The notes below the pieces were generated by a model. That model made no database searches, was not told where the DNA came from, and worked only from the letters and a program-made list of their open reading frames with translations. 64,000 nucleotides of DNA, taken from positions 310,001-374,000 of the forward strand of contig NZ_FNBH01000001.1 of the NCBI RefSeq assembly GCF_900102265.1, given 5' to 3'. The DNA is from Epilithonimonas hungarica (lineage in GTDB: Bacteria > Bacteroidota > Bacteroidia > Flavobacteriales > Weeksellaceae). Below, piece after piece: positions 34,812 through 43,256 of this stretch. A program made the position numbers and the translations under genes. The first letter of the stretch is position 1; every line of letters starts with the position of its first letter.

Positions 34812-35474
34812 TTAAATGATGCCGAGATCTTTACAAAGTACAATCATTTCTATATTGTTTTTTGCACGGAGATTATCACGTAATTCACTCAGTCGTTTCT
34901 CAATAGAACTTTTACTATAAGGTTGTATATTCTCTTTTTTGAACTGGCTTTCTATTTCGCTTTGCGTAAATCCCAAAGAAAGAAGTTTAAGAAGATTTAT
35001 ATCGTATTCTGTAAAATCAAAAGAATAATTACGAATAGAATTCAGAATCTCTTGTGGAATTACAATTTCATTCTTGTAAATCTTTTTCATAGTATTTTTT
35101 AACTCTTTACCATCATTTCTTGCTTTGCTGACAAAACCGTCTATATTATATGTTTTGAAAAGTTCATCAATAGCCATTGGTCTTTTTTCACTAGATAAAA
35201 CAATAATTTTTAACAAAGGCTGTAACTCTCTTACTTGTCTTATCAACTCTTGTCCTGAACTAATATTTTGTTGTATGTGATCTTGCTGAAAAGACAGATC
35301 TGTAATCAACAAATCATAAGGTTGCTTATCTTGTAAAGCTTTTGTAAGTTTTCGTAAAGCATCATCACAATAACTTACAAATTCAAAATCTTGAATTTGC
35401 ATTTCTTTCAAAGTATTGATAACACCTGAATTTTCTATTTCGTGGTCTTCGGCAATTAGAATTTTTTTAAACAT
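34812..35474 (-). CDS. Response regulator with LuxR-like output domain
   Basis: 220 residues. The receiver domain (about 1-125) has the acidic pair in ILIAEDHE, the phospho-acceptor Asp in DLLITDLSF near residue 59, and KIIVLSSEK with the switch residues. The output domain (about 155-220) is a four-helix HTH of LuxR/GerE kind (INLLKLLSLGFTQSEIESQF and SSIEKRLSELRDNLRAKN). The gene overlaps the kinase gene by eight bases, so the two are translationally coupled. Likely targets are the neighbouring operons, but this is inference. Confidence 0.88.
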   Translation of the reverse strand: MFKKILIAEDHEIENSGVINTLKEMQIQDFEFVSYCDDALRKLTKALQDKQPYDLLITDLSFQQDHIQQNISSGQELIRQVRELQPLLKIIVLSSEKRPMAIDELFKTYNIDGFVSKARNDGKELKNTMKKIYKNEIVIPQEILNSIRNYSFDFTEYDINLLKLLSLGFTQSEIESQFKKENIQPYSKSSIEKRLSELRDNLRAKNNIEMIVLCKDLGII

Positions 35475-37155
35475 ATTTTGAATGTATTGGAACAGTAATT
35501 TGAATGATTAATCCACCTCTTGGATTTTGTTCAAAAATAATATCTCCGTTGATTGAATCAATACGGTTTTCCGTATTTCGTAATCCAGTTCCTTTTTTAC
35601 TTTCCAAATTGCTGATTCCAATGCCATTATCTGTATACCTTATCGTTAGATTATCTTGGCTTTTTTCAAATTTTAAAGAAGCGAGTTTTGCCTTGCTATG
35701 TTTTTTCATATTTACCAGAATCTCTCTTATTATGTAATAAAGTTCTGATTGAGCATTGTCTGACAGATTTTCCCAAATATTATCTTTATATCCCACAGGT
35801 AAAATTCTTTGATCATTAGAAGAGTAAGAGTTCATCATTTTATAAAATCGGGAATAGAAATCTTTTTCTATAATTTCGTCTTGGGCAATGTCCCTGGATT
35901 CTTCATACATTTTTTCGATACGGTTAAGTATTTTTTCTTTATCTAACTCCGGCTGATTTTGAATTTCTATCATTGTGTGATAAAGTCCATTCGCTACCAC
36001 ATCGTGAATTTTTTTTGAATATTTTAACTCCGTATTTTTTACTTCTAAAAGCTTCTCTTGCTCCATTCTTTGTTTTCTTCTTCTATACCAAAAAATTCCT
36101 ATGATAGATGAAATAATTGCAAGTGTAGAAACTCCAACAGTCAATCCCTTTTGCCTAATAATCTGATATTTTTTTTCAGTATTATCTTTCTGAAGTTTTA
36201 GATTGTCTGCTTTGCTTTTTTCAGTTTCATATCGGATTAAAGCAAATTGATTTTTGGCTTTATTTCTAGCAGTTTGTAGACTATCATTAAGAAATTGATA
36301 TCGATTGAAATGTGAAGAATAATTTTTTGAATCCAAAACAATGAGCTTCTGCAATGCTTCGATCTGGTCGTCCGGACTTTTAATTTTATTGGAAACATCA
36401 AACATTTTTTTCGCATAAAACAATGCTGAGTCAGATTTTTTTCTTGAATAATAATCTGCGAAATGAGCATAGCTAGCATTTTGTCCCCAAAGATCCTTCT
36501 CTTTAATCCTAATATTGAGAGCCTGTTTAAATTCTGGAATAGGATTGAAATTTGAATTTTGAAGCCATTTGCTATATGCAAAGTTAGATAAGGCTCTCGA
36601 GTATTCCTTATCTTTTTTAGTGTTATTATCTAAAATGGATTGGAATATTTTAGAAGCAGAATTATATTTTTTTTCTTTTCTGTAAGAATTTGCGAGATTG
36701 TTTCTATAAATATTTTTATTTATAGAATCATTACTGAATTTTATGGCTTGCAGGTAAAATTCTATAGCTTTTTTATAGTCTTTTAATCTACTTGAAACAA
36801 TGCTTAGAGTGTTGTAATTTATTGAGATATAATTATATTCGATACTATCTCTTTGATTGAAATAATCCAGTGCAGAAAGTCCGCTTTCTTGGCTGCCAAA
36901 GTAATCGCCTTTGGTTTCCTGTATTATTGCAAGATTTGCAAGACATTTTCCAACTCCAAAACTATCTTTTTTCTGAAGGAAACTATCTTTTGCTCTGAAG
37001 AAATACAGAAATGAACTGTCTAATTCGTTTTTTTCTCTGAAATCGAACGCTTTGTCATAAAATGCATTGTCAGTTGTCTTTTCAATTTCCTTGATTGAAT
37101 GTTCAGAGCAGCCTATAAGAAATGATAATCCAAGTAAAAAGTATAAAAATTTCAA
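35467..37155 (-). CDS. TPR-containing sensor histidine kinase with lipoprotein-like N-terminus
   Basis: 562 residues from a TTG start. The N-terminal MKFLYFLLGLSFLIGC is a signal with a lipobox Cys at 16. Five or more TPR units follow (about 30-290), then a long coiled segment, one membrane helix (GLTVGVSTLAIISSIIGIFW near 332-351) and a HisKA_3-type kinase. The kinase has the His in KKIHDVVANGL near 382, the N box in ILVNMKKHSKAK, and the G boxes YTDNGIGIS and GTGLRNTENR. The sensor region is extracytoplasmic and protein-binding. A peptide gene lies just upstream on the same strand. Confidence 0.9.
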   Translation of the reverse strand: MKFLYFLLGLSFLIGCSEHSIKEIEKTTDNAFYDKAFDFREKNELDSSFLYFFRAKDSFLQKKDSFGVGKCLANLAIIQETKGDYFGSQESGLSALDYFNQRDSIEYNYISINYNTLSIVSSRLKDYKKAIEFYLQAIKFSNDSINKNIYRNNLANSYRKEKKYNSASKIFQSILDNNTKKDKEYSRALSNFAYSKWLQNSNFNPIPEFKQALNIRIKEKDLWGQNASYAHFADYYSRKKSDSALFYAKKMFDVSNKIKSPDDQIEALQKLIVLDSKNYSSHFNRYQFLNDSLQTARNKAKNQFALIRYETEKSKADNLKLQKDNTEKKYQIIRQKGLTVGVSTLAIISSIIGIFWYRRRKQRMEQEKLLEVKNTELKYSKKIHDVVANGLYHTMIEIQNQPELDKEKILNRIEKMYEESRDIAQDEIIEKDFYSRFYKMMNSYSSNDQRILPVGYKDNIWENLSDNAQSELYYIIREILVNMKKHSKAKLASLKFEKSQDNLTIRYTDNGIGISNLESKKGTGLRNTENRIDSINGDIIFEQNPRGGLIIQITVPIHSKYV

Positions 37156-37175
37156 GACAATTAGTTTTTATACCA

Positions 37176-37212
37176 AATTAAAAAAAAATAGCGAAAGAAT
37201 AATCTTTCGCTA
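37176..37212 (-). terminator. Terminator of the 58-codon peptide gene
   Basis: Perfect 10-bp stem TAGCGAAAGA (37189-37198) with TCTTTCGCTA (37203-37212), a four-base loop, and a nine-base T run on the minus strand. It lies between the peptide gene and the sensor kinase. Confidence 0.93.
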
Positions 37213-37231
37213 GCTGATTTTAAGTAGTTTA

Positions 37232-37408
37232 TCAACCACCAATAATTTTTGGAGGCACTGGATGTCCTTCTTCTCCACCCGTATCACCCGGATTTGGTTG
37301 TGCAACAGTTGGCGTTGTGCTGCCGTCATTACCACAGTTGGACGTATTGTTATTTGAACTTGAAGGGTTTGAAATTAACCCCAATAATATTAAAAGAAAT
37401 TGTAACAT
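37232..37408 (-). CDS. 58-residue exported peptide of unknown function
   Basis: Short frame with ATG at 37408. Residues 1-13 (MLQFLLILLGLIS) form a hydrophobic export-type segment. The rest is small and polar: SNPSSSNNNTSNCGN, then TTPTVAQPNPGDTGGEEGHP, ending VPPKIIGG. Evidence that it is a gene: a signal-like start, biased composition after it, and a perfect terminator 20 bases past the stop. It lies upstream of a TPR sensor kinase on the same strand, so it could be a secreted ligand or a precursor. No family recognised; a single internal Cys. Confidence 0.5.
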   Translation of the reverse strand: MLQFLLILLGLISNPSSSNNNTSNCGNDGSTTPTVAQPNPGDTGGEEGHPVPPKIIGG

Positions 37409-37753
37409 GATTTTAAAAATTTAAAAATTGGCATTCGTGTTCTTCCCCGTGAAACCGATCACGAGCAGTGGACACATTGTTGAAAAAAGAAGCGCTTCTT
37501 AAATTTTTGGGAAGTGGACCTTCAAAAACGGAAGAGAAATTTCTGCTTCCCAAGCCAGAGATTTTCCTCCGTCTTATCAGGTTGTTTTTTGAAACCAGTT
37601 TTGTAACTTTGTTTTTGTAATGTTTTGTTTATCACTGATTTCTGATTACAAATTTCAGTTAAAGTGATTGTCCAATCCTAGACACACGATGGACATGAGA
37701 AGGACATAAATATGATAGGTTTTATGGAAATCCGTAATTTTTAGGACAAGCAT
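37409..37753. other. 345-bp gap between divergent genes, rich in dyad symmetry
   Basis: No standard gene. It has a 14-bp perfect palindrome AAGAAGCGCTTCTT (37487-37500) and a GGGAAG/CTTCCC pair (37509-37514 and 37556-37561). On the minus strand there is an 18-codon frame (37477 down to 37421, beginning MCPLLVIG) that stops 12 bases before the 58-codon peptide gene. It also must carry promoters for the peptide gene and the divergent membrane-protein gene; no perfect TAnnTTTG box was found for either. Confidence 0.5.
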
Positions 37754-38632
37754 TTGTCTAATTTGGACAACGATTTAATTCTTCAAATAAATTATATGTA
37801 TGAAAAGAAGAAAATTTTAGTCAAAACTGTTTTTGATGAGACAAAAAAAATGCTTCCGAGAGGAAGTAAAAGTTCAGTCGCGGCCTATCTAAGCTTGGAA
37901 TTTGAAAAAAGATTTGGATTTTCAAAGGATGAAAGGACGTTTGTTAGATTCTATACTTCTTTGGTGGAAAAGGGTAAAGATTATGATATAGATGACGTTA
38001 CTCTGGACTGGTTTAGTGAATCTCTCGGTTATAAAGATTACAAAACTTTTTGTAGTACACATAACTTTAGTAAAGTCAATGATGATTCATCAATTACCAA
38101 TGTTAATGTTACTTTTGATGACGAAGCAAGATCTTTAGTGGAAAAGCTATCCCAGATTGTCGTGAATATAACAACGACCCCGGTTTTTAAACTTCCTGAG
38201 TTTCTTACCAAACAAAGTAATCTTGGAATAATGGGTGCCATACTTTGTGGAAGCTTGGTCGTGGGGAGTAAAATGTATAAAGCTGATGAGGGCGTTTCTG
38301 AAAAACAGGATGTTGGAAAAAGATTTGGGTTGCTTCAAACTTTTTCAAGGCAATGTATGTATTGGAATGGGAAAGAATATATTCCTGAAGATTGCAATAA
38401 TACCAGAAACGGACTAATTGCTATTGATGCAAAGCTGATCGCCAATTTCAAAAAAATAACCCAACCTGATACGATCAGGTCAATAAAAGGGATTTGGTAC
38501 TCGAAGTATCAAAATGAAGTGGAGTTTTTTACTGCAGACGGAAAAAATCCCGATAATAATACAGAACTTCATCAATTGACAGATCATATGCTTAATAAAT
38601 ATATTTTGCCAAAGGATTCTATTGAAGAATAG
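37754..38632 (+). CDS. Single-pass membrane protein of unknown function
   Basis: 292 residues if started at TTG 37754; an in-frame ATG at 37796 (MYEKKKILVK) is a good alternative and removes 14 residues. The N-terminal region (about 15-105) is a compact basic and helical domain (KKMLPRGSKSSVAAYLSLEF, DDVTLDWFSESLGYKDYKTF) that might bind nucleic acid or protein. One membrane helix follows near 173-189 (NLGIMGAILCGSLVVGS). The C-terminal domain has CMYWNGKEYIPEDCNN and WYSKYQNEVEFFTADG, so two Cys could form a disulfide outside. Divergent from the peptide and kinase genes. Not recognised. Confidence 0.7.
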   Translation: MSNLDNDLILQINYMYEKKKILVKTVFDETKKMLPRGSKSSVAAYLSLEFEKRFGFSKDERTFVRFYTSLVEKGKDYDIDDVTLDWFSESLGYKDYKTFCSTHNFSKVNDDSSITNVNVTFDDEARSLVEKLSQIVVNITTTPVFKLPEFLTKQSNLGIMGAILCGSLVVGSKMYKADEGVSEKQDVGKRFGLLQTFSRQCMYWNGKEYIPEDCNNTRNGLIAIDAKLIANFKKITQPDTIRSIKGIWYSKYQNEVEFFTADGKNPDNNTELHQLTDHMLNKYILPKDSIEE

Positions 38633-38638
38633 TTTAAT

Positions 38639-39520
38639 TTAAACTGTCTTCGGATTACTCCTCAAAAATATCAACCCGGCCAGAATGATCAATGCTCCAA
38701 TAGATTGAAGCATCGTCAAAGTCTCGCCATCAAGAATTCCCCACATTACCGCAACAATTGGCATCAGCAAAGTGACTGTGGAAGCAAAAAGTGGAGTAGA
38801 GATACTTAATAACTTGTAATTCATCATCATGGCCATTCCTGTCCCAAAAACAGATAACATGGCCACAAATCCTAATCCGGTAAAATTGTCTTGATTCATT
38901 TCAAAATGTTGGAAAAATCCTGAAAATACCAAAGCGATCAACGATGGCAGAAACAACACGAATGAAAATACAAATGCAGACATTATTGTAGCGGGAACTT
39001 CATAAAGTTTTGATTTTACCGTCGTTGTACTGATCGCATATAATAGTACTGCCAAGATCAATAACAGGATCGGATAGATTTTGAGCTCACCACTTTCTCC
39101 ACTTCCGAGAGCCAGAATACATGCGCCGACAAAGCTTATCATTACACCGATAATTTGTTTTCTGGTGGTTGAAAATTTCCAAACTAATGAACCAACGATA
39201 ATTACAAAAATTGGCATCATAGAATTGATGATTCCAGCAATACTGCTACTGATTTCGGTTTCTGCTAAAGGAAATAAAAACATCGGGATAAAGTTTCCGG
39301 AAAGAGCTGCAACGACCAACCATTTCAAATGTTGTTTCGGGAATTGCCTGATCTTGGAAATAGCATAAGGCATCAAAACGATTCCAGAAATCAGGACGCG
39401 TAAGGCGCCGACTTCATAAGGGTTGAAATGTTCCAGGGATTTTTTGATCAATATGAAGGATGAGCCCCAAATCACAGATAATGCGATAAGAAGGATCCAT
39501 TTTTGTTTTTCAGTATTCAA
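38639..39520 (-). CDS. EamA/DMT family transporter
   Basis: 293 residues, ten membrane helices in two EamA repeats (about 8-135 and 148-288). Family sequence at the start: LIALSVIWGSSFILIKKSL, and at the second repeat's end SIGALIILAGLIFLRS. DMT transporters move metabolites such as amino acids, nucleotides or drugs; the substrate cannot be told. The start codon overlaps the stop of aat by four bases, and the gene ends six bases from the convergent membrane-protein gene. Confidence 0.92.
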   Translation of the reverse strand: MNTEKQKWILLIALSVIWGSSFILIKKSLEHFNPYEVGALRVLISGIVLMPYAISKIRQFPKQHLKWLVVAALSGNFIPMFLFPLAETEISSSIAGIINSMMPIFVIIVGSLVWKFSTTRKQIIGVMISFVGACILALGSGESGELKIYPILLLILAVLLYAISTTTVKSKLYEVPATIMSAFVFSFVLFLPSLIALVFSGFFQHFEMNQDNFTGLGFVAMLSVFGTGMAMMMNYKLLSISTPLFASTVTLLMPIVAVMWGILDGETLTMLQSIGALIILAGLIFLRSNPKTV

Positions 39521-40164
39521 GACCTTTGTCGTTTTAAAATGTTAAGGTAATCCTGTTTCGGGATCATTTTTGCACCAAGGCTTTCCAGATGCTCAGAATG
39601 GATTTGGCAATCGATCAGTTCCCATTCATTTTGATATTTGGTCGTAAAATGAATAAACCCTGCTTTCGATGCGTTGGAAACTGTGGAAAACATGCTTTCT
39701 CCACAGAAAATATTTCCGACTTGCACACCATAAAAACCACCAACCAATTCAGTGTTTTGCCAAACCTCAAAACTTTTTGCCTTCCCGTATTGATGAAGCT
39801 TTACAAAAGAATCGATGAGTTCTTCATTGATCCAGGTTCCGTCCTGTCCTTTTCGTTCTGTTATTTTGCAGTTTCTCATCACGTCTTCAAAACATTTGTT
39901 TTCCGTGAATTCGAAAACTTCGTCTCTTAGGATCTTTTTCATTGATTTTGAGATTTTTATTTCACTCGGAAAAAGAATAAATCTAGGGTCGGGGCACCAC
40001 CAAAGGATTTCCTCGCCTTCATTATACCAGGGAAATAATCCCAATTGATATGCAAACCAAAGACGTTCAAGTTTTAAATCACCACCAATTGCCATCAGAC
40101 CATCTTGCGGGTCATAAAGTTCGGGGTCAGGAAAAGAAATATCTTCTTGGTCTAAGCGGAACAT
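39517..40164 (-). CDS. aat: Leucyl/phenylalanyl-tRNA--protein transferase
   Basis: 215 residues. The Aat signature is complete: FPDPELYDPQDGLMAIGGDL (about 11-30), LFPWYNEGEEILWWCPDPRF (about 43-62), and the later FYGVQVGNIFCGESMFS near 145-161 with the catalytic region. The enzyme adds Leu or Phe from tRNA to proteins with N-terminal Arg or Lys, marking them for ClpAP/ClpS degradation (N-degron pathway). The 3' end overlaps the EamA gene by four bases. Confidence 0.96.
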   Translation of the reverse strand: MFRLDQEDISFPDPELYDPQDGLMAIGGDLKLERLWFAYQLGLFPWYNEGEEILWWCPDPRFILFPSEIKISKSMKKILRDEVFEFTENKCFEDVMRNCKITERKGQDGTWINEELIDSFVKLHQYGKAKSFEVWQNTELVGGFYGVQVGNIFCGESMFSTVSNASKAGFIHFTTKYQNEWELIDCQIHSEHLESLGAKMIPKQDYLNILKRQRS

Positions 40165-40265
40165 TTTTGAGAATATTATTATAAGTTAGGGCCTCGCAGA
40201 TTGAACTAAAGGCAGATTTATTTAAATTCTTATCTGCTCAATCTGCAAAATAAGCGAGAATTATT

Positions 40266-41630
40266 TTATCTGATTTTAATTTTATTAATTGATTTTACAA
40301 AACCTTGTCTTACATCTTCATAGTGCTCGTGTTTCCCATTTTTCACAACCCAATTTCCGGCGACAGCAGTTCCAAGCAAATGCGAAGAATCTGAAGAATA
40401 TACAATCGTATTGCAAAGGTTTTTAAGGGAAGAAGTCGCAATCAAAGGCGCTTTTGCATCAATTACTACCGCATCAAAACTTTGTCCGACCTTGAAGAAA
40501 TTCTCATTCTCAAAAGCCATCGAGTTCCGTCCGGATTTCCAAGCCATCTTCAACGCATTGTATCCACTGTCACCGAGATTCGGCTTAAAAAAAGTATCAC
40601 GCCTGTGTGTATGGATTCTTTGTCCATAATCCAGAATTCGAAGGTCTTCCAAAGGATTCACACAAATTTGGCTGTCCGTTCCGATAGACCAATTCCCTCC
40701 AAAACTCTGATAATCTTTGAGCCGAAATCTTCCATCACCCAGATTTCCTTCTGTGGAGGGACAAAGAACGATGTTCGCACCTGATTTTGCGATGCCTTCA
40801 ACTTCATTATCTTCCAAGTGTGTACAATGGATGAGGTTGAAATTCTCATTCACATCACAATTTTCCAAAAGCCATTCTGCAGGTCTTTTTCCGTAGAAAT
40901 CCACACAATCTTTGATTTCTTTCAACTGTTCTGCGATATGAATATGAAACGGATAATCTTTCGCAAGCAAAGAAGATTCTATCAAATTCTCTTTCTGAAC
41001 GGCTCTTAAAGAATGCGAACCAACCGCCAGATTAGCCTTATCATAAAACTGAATCGACTTTTTAGAAGATTCCAGCAATTGATAATAATCCTCAATATTT
41101 TTTGAAATGAAACGTCTCTGTAAATCATAAGGTTTCGTCCCGAAATTCCCTTTCTGATAAAACATTGGAATCAAAGTGATCCTGATTCCGACTCTTTTTG
41201 CAGCAGCGACCAATCGTTCGCCCATTTCAGACAGATTTTGATAAGATTTTCCATCTTTATCGTGATGCACATAATGGAACTCTGCAACCGATGTATAACC
41301 GTTTCTCAGCATTTCTGCATACAACATTGCCGCCACATTTTCCATTTGTTCGGGAGAAAGTGAAAGCGCAATTCTGTACATCGCATCGCGCCAGCTCCAA
41401 AAATCATCCGGAACTTCCGAACCTTCAAAATATTCAGCCAAACCACACATTGCATATTGGAAAGCGTGCGAATGCGCATTCTGAAATCCCGGTAAAACAT
41501 ATCCGTCGATGTATTCGCCTTCGGGTTTTTCCGCGGTTTTCAGTTCAGAGATATTTCCGTATTCGTCCAGCTTTACAAAAGCATTTTCCATCCATCCGTT
41601 TTCAGTCAGTAATCCTTTGAATGTGTACAT
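40266..41630 (-). CDS. hutF: Formimidoylglutamate deiminase
   Basis: 454 residues, an amidohydrolase-superfamily TIM barrel. Metal ligands are visible in GFQNAHSHAFQYA (about 54-66), HIHIAEQ near 232-238, LIHCTHLED near 271-279 and IGTDSQICVNP near 320-330. HutF removes the imino nitrogen of N-formimidoylglutamate as ammonia, giving N-formylglutamate, the first step of the five-step histidine route. HutG for the next step is encoded 185 bases upstream on the same strand. No hutH, hutU or hutI is seen in the window. Confidence 0.92.
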   Translation of the reverse strand: MYTFKGLLTENGWMENAFVKLDEYGNISELKTAEKPEGEYIDGYVLPGFQNAHSHAFQYAMCGLAEYFEGSEVPDDFWSWRDAMYRIALSLSPEQMENVAAMLYAEMLRNGYTSVAEFHYVHHDKDGKSYQNLSEMGERLVAAAKRVGIRITLIPMFYQKGNFGTKPYDLQRRFISKNIEDYYQLLESSKKSIQFYDKANLAVGSHSLRAVQKENLIESSLLAKDYPFHIHIAEQLKEIKDCVDFYGKRPAEWLLENCDVNENFNLIHCTHLEDNEVEGIAKSGANIVLCPSTEGNLGDGRFRLKDYQSFGGNWSIGTDSQICVNPLEDLRILDYGQRIHTHRRDTFFKPNLGDSGYNALKMAWKSGRNSMAFENENFFKVGQSFDAVVIDAKAPLIATSSLKNLCNTIVYSSDSSHLLGTAVAGNWVVKNGKHEHYEDVRQGFVKSINKIKIR

Positions 41631-41654
41631 TAAGTCTTCGTTATTTTAATATAT

Positions 41655-41770
41655 TTTTATTTGGGCAGCTTAATCTGCCTTCCGCTCTCAATCTTTTTAT
41701 TCCGCTTCGCTCCACAAAAAGGATTTCCGCTCAAGTCGGGCTGCTGCAATTCTACGTTCCAAAAGAATTG
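41655..41770. repeat. Interspersed palindromic repeat, copy A
   Basis: Between hutG and hutF lies a structured non-coding unit: outer arms near GGGCAGC (41663-41669) and GGGCTGCTGC (41738-41747), and an inner hairpin ATCTTTTT (41691-41698) with AAAAAGGAT (41716-41724) around TTCCGCTTCGCTCC. CCGCTC words occur on both sides of it. The layout is like copy B at 44741-44856. Next to it are AATCTGCnnAATCTGCGAG words of another degenerate repeat (41788 area). Confidence 0.5.
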
Positions 41771-41815
41771 CTATCAGAGTTAAAATCTGCCAAATCTGCG
41801 AGAAAATAATTTAAT

Positions 41816-42625
41816 CTAAATTTTATTGGACGTTTCTATAAGATTAACCAAAGTTTCCTTCAAAACAAGTTGTATTCTCCTGGCATTAGCTTCATCATAA
41901 ATTGTTTCCGAAGAATCCATATAATTAGTCTTGCACATTTCCAGCTGCAAAGCGTGGATATTTTCTTTTGGATTTCCAAAGCTTCGGGTAATGTAACCAC
42001 CTTTGAAAGGATGATTATGAGAAAATCCGTAACCTTTATTTTGCAAAGAATCAATCGTTGTTTTAATTAATTCAGGACTTGCAGATGTTTCATCATTATC
42101 ACCCAAAATCAAATCCGGAAAATCTTCCGGCCGAATTCCCGGAACAGATTTCCTGATAGAATGGGCGTCAAATAACAACACTTTCCCGAATTCTGCTTTT
42201 GTTTTCTGTAAAAATTCATTCAGTTTCTTGTGATAAGGTTTGTGATACAACTCAACTCGCCTGGAAACTTCTTGTTGATTTGGAGTGTGATCATCATTAT
42301 AGATCTTATTTCCGTTGAAATCTGTTATTGTCACGACATCCGTTATTACTCTTCCGTCACTATAGAGCGCATGGTTTTCCGGGTCTCTATTCAGGTCGAC
42401 AACCCATCTGCTATAATTCGCAGTAATGATTGTTATTCCAAGTTCCGTTGCAAAAGAATATAGTTTGTCAATAAACCAATCCGTGTCATCCAATTGGCTT
42501 GAAATCTCAGGATCCATCTTGGATTTTATATCTTCCGGAATAAAAGTTCCAGCGTGCGGGATGCTAATGACAACAGGGACTTTCGTAACTGTTGGCTCAA
42601 TGATTTTAAAGATTTCCATGATCAT
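41816..42625 (-). CDS. hutG: N-formylglutamate amidohydrolase
   Basis: 269 residues. FGase-family motifs: VPVVISIPHAGTFIP near 16-30 with the metal His, DDTDWFIDKLYS near 47-58, RWVVDLNRDPENH near 72-84, and LLFDAHSIRKSVPG near 149-162. It hydrolyses N-formylglutamate to glutamate and formate, the last step after HutF. The start may be the first ATG (42625) or the next in frame (42619). It is probably cotranscribed with hutF, with a structured repeat between them. Confidence 0.92.
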   Translation of the reverse strand: MIMEIFKIIEPTVTKVPVVISIPHAGTFIPEDIKSKMDPEISSQLDDTDWFIDKLYSFATELGITIITANYSRWVVDLNRDPENHALYSDGRVITDVVTITDFNGNKIYNDDHTPNQQEVSRRVELYHKPYHKKLNEFLQKTKAEFGKVLLFDAHSIRKSVPGIRPEDFPDLILGDNDETSASPELIKTTIDSLQNKGYGFSHNHPFKGGYITRSFGNPKENIHALQLEMCKTNYMDSSETIYDEANARRIQLVLKETLVNLIETSNKI

Positions 42626-42642
42626 TTATAATGACCCCGAAT

Positions 42643-42680
42643 TTATAAAAAAAATCCCTGCACAAATGAATATGCAGGGA
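42643..42680 (-). terminator. Terminator of the DUF3127 gene
   Basis: Perfect 8-bp stem TCCCTGCA (42655-42662) with TGCAGGGA (42673-42680), and a T run on the minus strand. It isolates the DUF3127 gene from hutG. Confidence 0.88.
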
Positions 42681-42705
42681 AGTTTATTGTAATTAAATTC
42701 TTTAA

Positions 42706-43089
42706 TTAGAAAGGAAGGTCGTCGTCTTCATCCTCTGCGAAAACATTCTTGTTTTCAGATGCAGGTGGTTGACCTTGATTTGGGGTTGCCTCAGTTGGCT
42801 CATTGAAGTCAGAAGAACCATCTTTCTCCATTCTCCAAGCTGTAATAGAATTGAAATATTTTACTTCACCTTGTGGACTTGTCCATTCTCTACCTCTGAT
42901 ATTGATATGAACTTTCACTTTATCACCAACTTTATATGTATTAAGAAGGTCCACTTTTTCAGATAAAAATTCAATATTAATAGGTTGTGGGTATTGCTCT
43001 TCTGTCAAAAGAACCAATTCTTTCTTTTGAAATCCGCTGTTAAAAGTTTGTAAATCAGAAATTTTCTTTATCGTTCCTGTTAATTCCAT
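42706..43089 (-). CDS. DUF3127 OB-fold protein with SSB-like C-terminal tip
   Basis: 127 residues. Residues 1-95 form an OB-fold-like DUF3127 domain: MELTGTIKKISDLQTF, KKELVLLTEEQYPQPINIEF, and VGDKVKVHINIRGREW. A disordered Glu/Pro/Gln-rich linker follows (about 96-117), then the last eight residues DEDDDLPF. The ending is that of bacterial SSB proteins, whose acidic tip docks repair and replication partners. I infer a single-stranded nucleic-acid-binding protein or an SSB-mimic. It stands alone with its own terminator. Confidence 0.82.
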   Translation of the reverse strand: MELTGTIKKISDLQTFNSGFQKKELVLLTEEQYPQPINIEFLSEKVDLLNTYKVGDKVKVHINIRGREWTSPQGEVKYFNSITAWRMEKDGSSDFNEPTEATPNQGQPPASENKNVFAEDEDDDLPF

Positions 43090-43210
43090 GTCTCGAAAAT
43101 GTTTTAAGTCTGTAAAGGTAATAAAAAGTATTGATGTTATTCAAAATCACACAACCAAAAAACTTGAAAAAAAAGATTGAATTTATTTTGGAGGGAATAT
43201 AAAAGTGTTA

Positions 43211-43218
43211 TATATTTG
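43211..43218 (+). promoter_or_regulatory. -7 promoter box of the tRNA cluster
   Basis: TATATTTG followed by C fits TAnnTTTG and lies 38 bases before the first tRNA. Confidence 0.65.
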
Positions 43219-43256
43219 CACTCACCAAAACAAAAGAAAAGGAGTTCTTAGAAAAT

